Below, one piece after another: positions 20,641 to 31,013 of a DNA stretch of 64,000 bases; the first letter of the stretch is position 1; the number at the start of each line of letters is the position of its first letter. The DNA is taken from NCBI GenBank assembly GCA_021464245.1, contig JADCRB010000001.1, positions 3,888,829-3,952,828 on the forward strand, written 5' to 3'. The position numbers and the translations under genes are program-made. The stretch comes from Carallia brachiata. Lineage: Eukaryota > Streptophyta > Magnoliopsida > Malpighiales > Rhizophoraceae. Below the pieces are notes generated by a model. That model was not told the DNA's origin. It ran no database searches and worked only from the letters and a program-made list of their open reading frames with translations.

Positions 20641-21830
20641 AAGAAAGTGCAAAAAACAAGTTATGACCAAAGAGATCTGGGCAACGAATCTAAAGTAATT
20701 AACTTCCACTGGTGCTAACACCTACACGACTAAAAGAGGACTGGTGATAGAGACCGTGACACCTCTTAACTGAGTCACTAGGAAACGGAGAATATTTGGG
20801 GATTGGGCAAACGGGTACATTTGTAAGGCGTGAAATAAAGCATCATTTGCTGTTAGGTCTATGTTGCGTGAGGGCAAACAGGGTCCCCTGGTCACAGGAT
20901 CAAGCTAAACAGAAGTCAAACTAGCCACAATCACGCTAGGTGCCAATACGAGCAATGGACCTTGATACCTAAAGCGTGGTAGACAACATAGGAGAAATTG
21001 TTTAGTGAGTATGAATGTCTGCTATCGTTGTGGGGAGTCAGGACATATCTCTTGGAACTACCCAAAAATTGTGCCTAAGATTCCTGTATAGGTATTTGGT
21101 TTGACCAAGGCACAAACTGAGTAGAATGAACGACCTTAATAAGTGATAACACTATAATTTTTTGTAATAATATTCACAAGTTAATAGATTCAGGAGTCAA
21201 ACATTCATTTGCATCTAATACACTTATTAAGAAGTTAGGTATGAAACCCTAACTCAAGGGTATGATGATGGAAAACTAATAGTATATTAAGGAATTGTCC
21301 AATGCAATTAAAGGGTATGATGATGGAATTGGATTTGATAGTAACATATGTGATCAACTTTGATGTCATTTTGGAAATAGACTGGTTAGATAGGTTTGGT
21401 CCTACCATTGATTGTCGTGAGAAAAAGGTTGTTTTTAAATCGCCTGACAATGATCAGTTTGAATTTAGAACGACACCAAGAGATCGACCGATACTTGTAA
21501 TGTCAGCGATAAAAGCTAGGAAAATGCTATTGAAAGGATGTGTAGAATTTCTTGCAAGTGTGAGCACGGAACCCACAAAGTTTGAGTTAAGACCTTAAGA
21601 AGTAAAGGTCGTACAGGATTTCCTTAAGGTTTTCTAAAAAGAATTGCCAGGATTACCACTAAAAGGGAAATGGAATTTGTAATTGATTTGGTGCATGGAA
21701 CTACCTCAATATCTAACTTAGCAAAACAAACGACCCTATCAAAGTTGAAGGAGCTGAAGAAGCAACTCCAAGAATTGTTTGATAAAGGGGTTTGTTCAAC
21801 CTAATTAATTGCCCTTGGGAGCGTCAATTT
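20640..21830 (+). pseudogene. Second Tekay-like fragment: gag knuckle, protease, start of RT
   Basis: A CCHC-type knuckle CYRCGESGHISWNY at 21020-21061 has its last Cys changed to Tyr. A protease follows (IDSGVKHSFASNTLIKKLG; then MMELDLIVTYVINFDVILEIDWLDRFGPTIDC at 21320-21420), then the RT start ELPGLPLKREMEFVIDLVHG and LKELKKQLQELFDKG. It stops near 21830 without RT fingers or palm. It is less decayed in the protease than the outer element and in the same order, so it is a separate truncated copy. The gag part before 21000 is not readable with confidence. Confidence 0.75.
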
Positions 21831-22359
21831 TATTTTTTTCATTGTTTTTTAAATTGAAAAAATTTCTAAAGATAACTATTTTTCTAAATATATTTAACTA
21901 TAAAAAAAAACTTTGCCTAAACTAGATGCAGAGAAGAAAAAAAAATATTTCTGATGTATTTTTTTTGTTAAATATTACTCATCTTTTAAGTGTTTGTTTA
22001 ATAAAATTTTAGTGAAAATAAATTTATTAACAAATATGATTAAACCTGCACATCGCAATGGTTTATTACTAGTATCTTACAAAAGCAAGACTATATAGTT
22101 ACAGTTAAGTAACAATAAATAGTAATATAGTAATATCAAATGACTTTTGACAATGTATCTGTATTTTTTTTATGAATTTAATCATCCAATGCTCTTATTA
22201 TCTTATTGTTTCTTTGAAACCACTATTTTCAAACCAAAAGATTTTTTCTCGTCTTATAGTTAAGAAAATTTGATAACAATCAAAGTAAGATTATATCAAT
22301 CAATATAGGGATAAATATTTTTTTGGGTTTTTAACCTTGCGAAAATACAAATCAGGGTT
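21831..22359. other. AT-rich intergenic sequence
   Basis: No gene, repeat family or RNA gene recognised. Mostly poly-A/poly-T-rich sequence after the truncated RT. Confidence 0.6.
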
Positions 22360-23140
22360 AGCAATTAAAAAAAAAATCCAATTAAAGTCAGTTCAATTGA
22401 ACAAAATATACGACTAGGTCTATTTCATTTTCTGATGAAGTGGTGCTTATGTAGCCATGGATATAACAAAGTCTACTTGCCAAATCGCTTCTCCTATTTG
22501 CGTGACAAATTCATGTCTGATTCCACCCCTCTCAATGATTTGTATCGTAATATTTTATTTACTTTCTTTTTCCCTTAAGAAAAAACAAAGTCGTGGGTCA
22601 AATTATGTTGGGTTATTTCGAGTTTTGGACGTTTTTGAGTCAAGCAATTTTTGGGTTAGATTTAGATCAGAGTTTTTCAGAAGATTTGGGTCGACTTGTT
22701 GGGTCAGGTCAAAATTTGACACCTCTAATAAAATTTCAAAACTTTAGAGCAAGGAGTGGGTGGAACAAGAGGAAGAGAGGCAGGATGCACAGAAAAAGTG
22801 GGAAGAGGAGAGAAACTATGTTTTTGAAGAGATTTTATTTTTTATTTAATTATTTTTTAATTGTGGCTTAGTCTGAAATGAAAAAAAAAATAAAAAAAAG
22901 AAAAAAATTTGGACAAAAAGATTGCTGACCTATATTTGGACGCTACTTCAGCATCGAACCTAACATGGATTAGCCACTTAAGCAAGGGGAAGTCATTTGG
23001 CAAGCTAAACTTATCTAATGTATGGCCACATAAGCATCACTTTATCATATTAAGGGAAGATTTAACAGATTTCGATTATATACCTACTGTAAATTTTATT
23101 TAATGGAGTTGACCTCAATTAAATTTTTTTAATTAATAAA
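22360..23140. mobile_element. MITE with long terminal inverted repeats (Mutator-like?)
   Basis: The left end (22378-22530) and right end (22950-23122) are imperfect inverted copies about 150 bp long: AAGTGGTGCTTATGTAGCCA on the left against AAGTGATGCTTATGTGGCCA from the right, and CTTGCCAAAT...CTTC on both. Long TIRs suggest a Mutator-like MITE. The exact tips and the target duplication are unclear. The middle (about 22580-22740) holds unrelated sequence ending TTTGACACCTCTA, like the end of a hAT-type element. Confidence 0.55.
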
Positions 23141-23424
23141 ATATGGATCGCTCAATATATATTTAATTATAATCAATTAAATCTGTAACACCCCGTTTTT
23201 AGGGGCTGCAATATTTTAGCAATCTAGATGGTAATTTTCACTTTTATTGAGCTTTTTGCTTTCTTTTCTACTGCAAGAACATTTTTCTTATACTAATATC
23301 TTCTCATAATTTTAATTTTTTTCTTTTATTCTATTTGGTGTCTTTTTTTAACCCAAAAAAAGATTAAAAAAACATCACTCTAATTATAAAGAGCCTTTGC
23401 AGCTTTGCATTTTCCCCCGAAAAA

Positions 23425-23746
23425 AGCAGAATAAGAATTGGTCAATTGGGGCTATATTTAGCTGCGTCATGCGAATGTCGTTTTTGGGGAAGAAAGTCGT
23501 CATAGCGTGCACAACCTAATTCCACACTTAACTATTACCAAATTTTATATGCCATGTTGGTGTGTACGCAGTTGAGTGTAAAGATTGTGGGCTGTAATAA
23601 ATCAATATTTAGTCAACATTAAGTAAATGTTTTGGGGAATCCACATTCATATATATGTATCAGCTAATACACATAATTTTTCCCTTCATCCCAACCAGTA
23701 GTTCAATTTTTCCCTTCATCGCAACCCATATAGGGAGTGCTCCTAT
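23425..23746 (+). repeat. Left copy of a 322-bp flank duplication around element E
   Basis: Runs from AGCAGAATAAGAATTGGTC to GGGAGTGCTCCTAT, where the LTR of E starts. The same sequence recurs in direct orientation at 28454-28776 with only about five differences. It contains no gene. Confidence 0.9.
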
Positions 23747-24612
23747 TGTCACACGGCTAATTTTCTTACTCAAAATTATGCCTTGTGATGGCACTAAGTC
23801 ACACTTAGTCTCAGCCAACCGCGCACACAATGATTTGCACAATAGAACTTTATAAGTAAGGCACACAACTCACACACTCGAAAGAGACACAAGAGCATAT
23901 ACGGGAACCTTTCCCAACCTTTTATTACTTAACTCAAGTAATACAAAGGAACAATCACCTGAACTCTCAATAGTGTTTCACTCTTTCTCTCTGAGTGGTT
24001 TCTCTTTCACTGAGTACAAATGACAACCCATAGGGCCTATATATAGCTGACCCCCAGCTATCTAGGTCTTGGAGATAAACATTATCTCCCCACGATCTCT
24101 ATCGTGGCTGATAATCCTCATCTTCCCACGTTCTCATCCATGACTCGATCCTGATAAGCCTTATCTCCCACGATCATCCATCACTTGATCTCGATAAGTC
24201 TTATCTACCCACGATCCTTTGCCATGCACGATCTGATGAGCATTATCCCGATGCTTGGCCACCCGGATAGAGCCACACCCGCACGTCCCCACGTTCCACA
24301 CGTCGTAGGAGACTCGGTGCCATGTAGTGCCATGCAGTGCCATGCAGACTTGGCCAAGACCCAGTCTTGTTTTTGGGCCTCTTGGCCCAAGCCCATGGCC
24401 CATCTGATGGAGCCCACGAACAAGTAGTCCAGCATCCTTTGTCCAACCCAAGTCTTGGTCCACACTGGGACCCGCATGTAGGCCCGTGCCTGCGCTGACC
24501 CTCTCAGCTTTCACCTTGTTTCAAGGAGTGCCCAGCCACTCCAAAGTCCCATGCTAGGAATTGGCTCAAGGTGCCGCCAACTCCTGCATGCCAAGTGTTC
24601 AAGGGGCTAACA
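23747..24612 (-). repeat. 3' LTR of element E
   Basis: 866 bp, TGTTAGCCCC (at 24612 on -) to its other end at 23747 (TGTCACACGG on +). It is preceded on - by a purine-rich tract (24613-24629). No second LTR of this type occurs in the window. A TATATATAGC-like stretch is at about 24040-24050. Confidence 0.8.
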
Positions 24613-24880
24613 AACCACCCCCACCTGTTGAAGCCAACGTCCTCGTTGGTAGGGTTGATAGTCTTCCACCTGCTTCTCGAACTGCCATAGAGTCACATCT
24701 CTTTCCCAGCTCGCCTCATTGTCTGGGGCATTCTTCCACTTGACCAAGTACTCAACCCGCCTTCTTCTTACTTTGTCCCTGCGTTCGGTGGTCCAGAATT
24801 CTCTCCACTTCACGTTGGAACTCAGTGTTGATTGTAGGGGGAGCACGTCGTGCTTGTTTCCTTGGAGGCTCATCGCCCGC
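24607..24880 (-). pseudogene. Chromodomain of element E
   Basis: Reads RRRRVEYLVKWKNAPDNEAS, then WERDVTLWQFEKQVEDY: the canonical chromodomain with the YLVKWK strand and the W-x-E box. It follows the integrase C-terminal KVHPTFHVSFLKPFHEEAGD in an overlapping frame (24752-25051). Known chromodomains bind methylated histone H3 and steer integration to heterochromatin. It would be the C-terminus of a single polyprotein if the shift near 24800 were absent. Confidence 0.85.
24613..24629 (-). other. Polypurine tract of element E
   Basis: AACAGGTGGGGGTGGTT on -, directly before the LTR start TGTTAGCCCC. Confidence 0.75.
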
Positions 24881-25908
24881 TTCCTCATGGAAGGGCTTCA
24901 AGAAACTCACGTGGAAGGTTGGATGTACCTTCAACCTTTCTGGGAGTTGCAACCTGTATGCAACATTGCCAACTTTCTTCACCACTGTGAAGGGACCGTC
25001 ATACTTTGGAACCAGCCCACGATGCACTGTTTGCTGCTGATCTTCTTCCAAATTTGGGGAGTAAGTTTCAGCAACACCTTATCCCCAACTTGGAACTGCA
25101 CGTCCCTCCTTCCTCGGTCCGCATACTTTTTCATCTGCCTGGCTGCCTTGTCCAAGCTATCCTGGGCCTCCTCTAGCCGCTCTTGCTTAGAACGGGCAAA
25201 CCGGTGGGCTGCCGGGCATCTCCCTCCTGAGCTAGTCCTGGCCACATCGTTAGGAGTAAGGGGCTGTTGCCCCATAGCTAGCTCAAAGGGACTCATACCT
25301 GTGGAAGAGGACTTGTGAAGATTGTAGCAAAATTGGGCCGAATCCAACAACTCAAGCCAATTCCTCTGGCTTGCCGTCACGTAATGCCGAAGATATTCCT
25401 CAAGTAGGCCATTGATCCGCTCCGTCTGGCCATCGGTCTGAGGATGGTTGGCAGTAGAGAATTTTAACTCCGAACCCATCATGTTGAATAACGAGGTCCA
25501 GAACCTGCCAGTGAAACGAGGATCCCGATCGCTCACAATATCTTCAGGCAATCCAAAGTACTTAACTACCTGCTTGTAGAAAAGCTCAGCGGCTGTCTCC
25601 GCTTGACATGAAGAAGGGGCAGGAATAAACACCGCATACTTGGAGAACCGATCTACCACCACCATGACAGATCCCATGCCATCAATCTTCGGGAATCCGC
25701 CAATGAAATCCATCGAAACCGATACCCATGGCTTCGTAGGAATGGGTAGCGGCTGCAACAAACCTGCCTCCTTCTGCCGCTCCGTCTTGTCCTGCTGACA
25801 AGTGATGCACGTCTTGACATATGCCTCGACGTCATCTTCCATCTTTGGCCAGTAGTAGTTGCGGGACAGCAAGGCCATCATCCTTTCGACACCAGGATGA
25901 CAGCCCAC
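24752..25908 (-). pseudogene. Integrase of element E
   Basis: Zinc finger second half GCHPGVERM...CITCQQDK, core SMDFIGGFPKIDGMGSVMVV, DIVSDRDPRFTGRFW with the second Asp, and [20 protein letters not shown] with the catalytic Glu. The C-terminal domain has FQVGDKVLLKL and, after a shift near 25000, VPKYDGPFTVVKKVGNVAYR. Integrase inserts the cDNA into the chromosome. Breaks: a frameshift before the finger (25908-25941) and one near 25000. Confidence 0.9.
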
Positions 25909-25940
25909 TGTGAATCATGAGATCCCGCAGTATTTCCTTC

Positions 25941-26861
25941 CTAAGGCCTGCACCACTGGGAACATACACGATTACCCTTGGCATGCAATAAATCATTATC
26001 GAGCCAGTATCGCCTTACCACACCCTCCCTGACTTGCTGTACCACTTGTTGATATGTGGCATCATGTGGGGCCTGCTCCCTGATTTTGTCTAGCAAGTCA
26101 CTCTGCACTTGAGTGAGGGCAGCAACCGTCTCTTGCACTTGTCGGCGACTTAGGGCATCTGCCACCTGATTTTGCCTTCCTGGCTTGTGTTCCCAAGTAA
26201 AATTGTACTCAACCAAGAACTCATGCCACCGCGCCTGCCGTGCAGAAAGCTTCTTCTGAGTTTGAAAGAATGTGTTAGCCACATTATCGGTCCGAACCAC
26301 GAACCTGGTACCCAGCAAATACACCCTCCATGTGCGAAGGCAATGCACCACTGCTAGCATTTCCTTCTCATGTGCTCAGTACCGCTGCTCTGCATCATTG
26401 AGTTTTCGGCTCTCATAGGCAATGGGGTGGCCTTCCTACACCAACACACCTCCAATGGCTTTGTTCGAGGCATCAGTTAGCACACTGAAAGGCAACTCGA
26501 AATCAGGCAACCTCAGGACCGGCTCCGTGGACACCACTGCCTTCAATTTGTCAAAGGCTTCTTGGCAATCTGTGGTCCACCTCCAAGGTCTATCCTTCTT
26601 GAGTAAGTCTATCAATGGGGCCACCTTTTTGGAGTAACCCTGCACAAACTTCCTGTAGTAGTTAGACAAACTAAGAAAGGATCTCAACTCAGACACTTTG
26701 GTAGGGCCCTCCGACTCTACTATTGCCTGGACTTTTCTCTCATCCATTTTAACTTGCCCTCGACTCACCCTATGCCCAAGGAACATAATCTCACGCCGGG
26801 CAAACTCACATTTTTCCTTTTTCACATATAATTGGTGCTCTGTCAACCTAGACAACACCAA
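25941..26861 (-). pseudogene. RT connection and RNase H of element E
   Basis: 26861-26436: [79 protein letters not shown], the last with the first RNase H Asp. 26360-25941: AVVHCLRTWRVYLLGTRFVV, RTDNVANTFFQTQKKLSARQ, EYNFTWEHKPGRQNQVADAL. A stop near 26370 separates the two frames. Confidence 0.9.
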
Positions 26862-26863
26862 CC

Positions 26864-27760
26864 TCAGGTGTGGTCCTCCAAGGACTCACTATATACAACG
26901 ATATCATCCAGATATACAACCACAAAATGATCAATGAAGTCATGAAACACATCATTCATTAAATTACAGAAAGTAGTAGGGGCATTAGTCAAACCGAATG
27001 GCATCACCAAGAATTCGTAGGAGCCATAGCGAGTGATGCACGTGGTTTTCCCCTCATCTCCTTCTGCAATCCTGACTTGCCAATATCCAGACCGCAGATC
27101 CAGCTTGGTGAAATACGAGGCTCTCGCCAGCCTGTCAAACAAGTCGACTATCAATGGAATAGGGTACTTGTTCTTTACCGTCACCTTGTTCAGAGCCCTG
27201 TAATCAACACACATCCGCAGGGAGCCATCGTGTTTCCTCTGAAACAACACCGGGGCACCGTATGGCACTTTGGAGGGCTAAATTAGGCCTGCATCCAGCA
27301 ACTCCATCAACTGCTTCCTTAGTTCTGCCAACTCTAGCGGACTCATGCGATATGAGGCTTGTGCTGGTGGTTTGGAACCGGGCACTAAATCGATCTTGTG
27401 GTCAGTGGCATGCCTCGGGGGAAGACACTTGGGGAGTTCAGGAGGCATCACATCAGTGAACTTTCCCAACATATCCACCACACTGTTAGGCACCTCCGCA
27501 ATAATACCTTCTTTGATCTCTATCAAAGCCGCAAGGTAGGTGACTTCTCCCTTTTTCAGCCCATGCTTCACCTGCATAGCTGATAGCATACCACCCGACT
27601 TCCCACCAATACTGGAAGAGGGAGTGAACGTTCCAGCAACGAAACATGGATGATCCTCATGCATGATCATGAGACCACCCAAGTGAGGCAACAGAGCAAC
27701 TTTTGCGCTCACAAAGAAATCAACTCCCAGTATGATATCAAAATCATCTAACGGAACCAC
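26864..27760 (-). pseudogene. Protease end and reverse transcriptase of element E
   Basis: 27760-27278: protease end DDFDIILGVDFFVSAKVALL, a linker, then VMPPELPKCLPPRHATDHKI and the RT start SYRMSPLELAELRKQLMELL. After a stop, 27268-26864: [60 protein letters not shown] and the catalytic [13 protein letters not shown] (YLDD intact). Confidence 0.9.
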
Positions 27761-27773
27761 AGTGAAGTTAAGC

Positions 27774-28380
27774 TTACCAGCAATTGCCCATAGTTACCTC
27801 CACTCCTAGTGCCGTGCCAAGCACCTCCCGGGCTGCCGAATTGACTGCCTTCATTCGACTCCCTGTCTTGGTGACTTTCAGACCCAGTGACGCCACCATC
27901 CTCTCAGCAACAAAGTTGTGGGTAGCACCAGTGTCAGCCATCGCCATCAACTCCTTATTACTGAGCCCGATCTTTACATACATCAAGCGGATTGTGGGGC
28001 ACGTCCAGCTTGCACAGCACTCACCAACTGCAGAGGATTGACACGAGAGGGCCAACATCGTCCGAGAGGCCACTCTCCTCAGCAACTATGGCACTTAACT
28101 TCTCCCGCTTCGGGCACTCCTTAGCCCTGTGTGGTCCATTACATATGAAACATCCCGAGTTAGTTTTGCCTTTACCTTGTTCTTGGTAGACGGCTTTGCC
28201 TTTATCCTTGCCGCCACCGTTGTGCTTATCTTTCTTGCCTTCCTTCTTATTCTTGCCCTTGTCTTTGGGCTGCTTCCCAGCATCAGAATCAGGAGACTTG
28301 TTGATCCGAAAATCAACTAAACCATCAGCCGCAGCCATCGATGAAGGAAGGTCCTTCACACCTTGCCTTCTAAGCAGAGT
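27774..28380 (-). pseudogene. gag C-terminus and protease start of element E
   Basis: 28380-28021: RRQGVKDLPSSMAAADGLVD, a Lys-rich linker, and a zinc knuckle CFICNGPHRAKECPKREKL (C-x2-C-x3-H-x4-C). 28085-27774: the protease with MYVKIGLSNKELMAMADTGA THNFVAERM, the catalytic Asp lying in the DTGA triad. Gag forms the particle and the protease cuts the polyprotein. Upstream gag is lost at the 28380 rearrangement. Confidence 0.85.
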
Positions 28381-28383
28381 GGT

Positions 28384-28452
28384 ACGGTGCGTGACTACGT
28401 GAAGGAATTCAGTTCCTTGATGCTTGACATCCGCAACATGTCGGATGAAGAA
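28384..28452 (+). pseudogene. Inverted gag patch at the broken end of element E
   Basis: On the + strand this reads TVRDYVKEFSSLMLDIRN then MSDEE, followed by a stop. This is a gag stretch that normally lies about 15-20 residues before the RRQGVKDL segment now running in the opposite direction from 28380. So the two neighbouring gag pieces face away from each other. The patch is joined at 28453 to the duplicated flank. Confidence 0.8.
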
Positions 28453-28453
28453 T

Positions 28454-28776
28454 AGCGGAATAAGAATTGGTCAATTGGGGCTGATATTTAGCTGCGTCAT
28501 GCGAATGTCGTTTTTGGGGAAGAAAGTCGTCATAGCGTGCACAACCTAATTCCACACTTAACTATTACCAAATTTTATATGCCATGTTGGTATGTACGCA
28601 GTTGAGTGTAAAGATTGTGGGCTGTAATAAATCAATATTTAGTCAACATTAAGTAAATGTTTTGGGGAATCCACATTCATATATATGTATCAGCTAATAC
28701 ACATAATTTTTCCCTTTATCCCAACCAGTAGTTCAATTTTTCCCTTCATCGCAACCCATATAGGGAGTGCTCTTAT
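28454..28776 (+). repeat. Right copy of the 322-bp flank duplication around element E
   Basis: Direct repeat of 23425-23746 with about five substitutions and one 1-bp indel, then unique sequence from CCTGCCCAAATATATAAG. In an ordinary insertion only about 5 bp would be duplicated. Confidence 0.9.
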
Positions 28777-29392
28777 CCTGCCCAAATATATAAGAAAGTA
28801 TCCTCGGTGAGTTCAGTGATATTCAACAACATATCCCTACTTCTTATATATGGGTCATTAACTATTCTTTTTTTGTTTTTTATTTAGGTCTTCTATTGCT
28901 TTTCATGATTCAATTGCTTCAATAAAGTTTTTACTGCAAAATGAGTTTAACTTGAGACTCATATATTCACGAAGGTTGCATTTAGTTGCTTCCTTTGTTT
29001 GTTACTGTCTCAAAATGCAATCCAATTGTAACATGCTATGCGTTCATTAAATTAACATTAATATCATTGCTTGAAAAGAGATAGAGACTATGCACAAGTC
29101 CATCTTGATGAATTCACCAGGTGTGTCCTTTGAAGTATGTTAGAGCAAGTTGGCTTTCAGATTTCCTTGAATATGCATAAATAAAAAGGCTCATTGAATC
29201 TTTTTAATTATTTAGAGGAAAATATTTCTACGTGACGTATTAACTCTTCCTTGTCCTCTATTTTTTTGGGGTTTGTACAGGCAAATAATGAAGCAACATT
29301 GTGCGAAAAAAATAATAATAAAGCAACAAACACATGTCAAAAGCAATAGCATCTAACTCTCATATCTAGCATGTAAATTAGGATATCTTCTA
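28777..29392. other. Intergenic sequence right of element E
   Basis: AT-rich, no gene or repeat recognised. Presumably pre-insertion sequence that was contiguous with 23425-23746. Confidence 0.5.
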
Positions 29393-31000
29393 TGTTAGTG
29401 TATGCCTTAGTAGTCAATTGGTTGGTTATTTATTATGGACATTTGTGTTTCATCTACACAATTATTAATAAAAGGTATTTTTATCTTTAGTATATTTATA
29501 TAATTGATATGATAATCAGTAAACTCTAAAGATAAAATCCATGGAATAAATATACTTTGCAAAAGTAATTATAATATGATCATAATTATGAAATACCTAT
29601 AGTATTAAAGTACTATTCCTAAATATTCCTAGTTGATATTCTATTGTGATGGGACATTAATAGAGCCATGAGGCTAGCACATGTTATGTTTCATTCCTAT
29701 AAAAAAAAAAGCAGTTGATTTCATATACTGAAGTATAGAGATACTTGAACGAACATGTGGGTGCTTGTTAGTTGAACAAGTTCACTGAATTGACCCACTT
29801 TGAGAATTCCCAAATGGAACATTACTTGTGTGTCTGAAAAATTTCTCATGTGACGGTTGTGTAAGTGATCATTAGACTTGAGATCACTAATGTATCTGAT
29901 ATAGGAAATAGTAAGCTTTGATCTTACTTCTGGGTTGTCTTAATCAAGGATCGCTTGTAGTTGTTTGCATTGGTCATATCATGAGTTATATGGAGATAGT
30001 TGAGTAATCAATAAACGATTTGTCACCCTAAAGTAATTATGGGAGAATGTTCCATCGTTCTCAATAGGTATTGATTCAAAACATCCTTGCACAAGATGGA
30101 ATGAGGATTATAAGGGGTTATAATTTCATTCATGGAATTAATGACTAGATTATTATTGTGATTTGAGAACGAATATAATTACACAATATAGAGCAGACAC
30201 TTATTACATACTTTATGTTTGATTGGAAAATTTGGATGACGAAATGATTGAATTACACTAAGAGACCATGCACTGAAGGGATTTGTCAAACCACCTTGAC
30301 AGTCATGACATTTGGGTGGTCATGATACGTTGTTAAATGTCAATCTTGATCTTTAGATGTAAATTATTTAATTACAGAATTAATGATAAATTAAAAGAGT
30401 TTAATTTATCTAATCCTTTGGGATTACAATTTATATTTATTGCCAATATGTGATGATAATGGGTCATACACATGAAGGAAATTAGTGAAAGACGTAAAAG
30501 GAAGTCAAGTTTTTACATGATTGGAATGTTTGAGAAACTTTTGGGGTCAAATATGTGATATTTGAATTTATAAGAACTAATGTGTCATTTATGATAAATA
30601 TACGCTGGGGCTAACCTAGCCTAAGTTTTCTATAAATAGAACCTCTTAAGTCCTGCTTAACAGACAGTTTTTTTGATTGTTCAAAACTAGCACACTTTCT
30701 TAGGCTTGCCCTCTTTTCTCTCCTTCTCCCTAAAAGAGTTTAGGTTTAGGAAAGTTGTCTTTCATAGTTCCTGTGTGGATACTGTTATAGGTCAAACATT
30801 TAGATGGTGGTAGTTTACAACAACCTGCCGATTAGGCCTGAAACAGAAGAGAAGATTTGTTTCGTTGGTGACAATCTCTTTTTCTTAGTTTAGTTTTTTA
30901 TTACATTTAACAAAACATCGATCTATTTTTGGGAACCAAAAGTTTTAAATATCTATTCCACTGCGGTTTTACTTAATACACGACCGTTTGATACCTAATA
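29393..31000 (+). repeat. 5' LTR of copia-type element F
   Basis: About 1.6 kb, starting TGTTAGTGTATGCC and ending CCTAATA directly before a primer site. TATAAATAGAACC near 30632 is a likely core promoter. No partner LTR is found in the window, so the right limit is set by the primer site and the left limit by the TGTTAG start (less certain). Confidence 0.65.
30632..30641 (+). promoter_or_regulatory. TATA-like promoter element in the LTR of F
   Basis: TATAAATAGA about 370 bp before the end of the LTR, a normal position for U3/R in a long copia LTR. Activity not testable here. Confidence 0.4.
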
Positions 31001-31001
31001 G

Positions 31002-31013
31002 TGGTATCAGAGC
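31002..31013 (+). other. Primer binding site of element F
   Basis: TGGTATCAGAGC, a perfect tRNA-iMet type site one base after the LTR end. Confidence 0.9.

Larger units (their letters stand above)
23747..28452 (-). mobile_element. Element E: chromodomain-bearing Ty3/gypsy retrotransposon (chromovirus), - strand, lacking its 5' LTR
   Basis: On - it runs gag, protease, RT, RNase H, integrase, chromodomain, polypurine tract and 3' LTR. The 5' end is missing: gag stops at about 28380 and is joined to a short gag piece in the opposite orientation, then to a copy of the left flank. GC content is clearly higher than the surrounding sequence. Pol is well kept, with a handful of frameshifts and stops, so the insertion is fairly young. 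Lineage within chromoviruses (Galadriel-like?) is not settled. Confidence 0.9.

Noticed and set aside
23187..23215. TGTAACACCCCG motif, a common start of plant gypsy LTRs
   Set aside because: No polypurine tract before it, no matching end and no partner; too short to call an LTR.
24161..24514. 117-codon - strand ORF with several partners in other frames
   Set aside because: It lies within the GC-richer LTR of element E and has no known domain; LTR composition explains the open frames.
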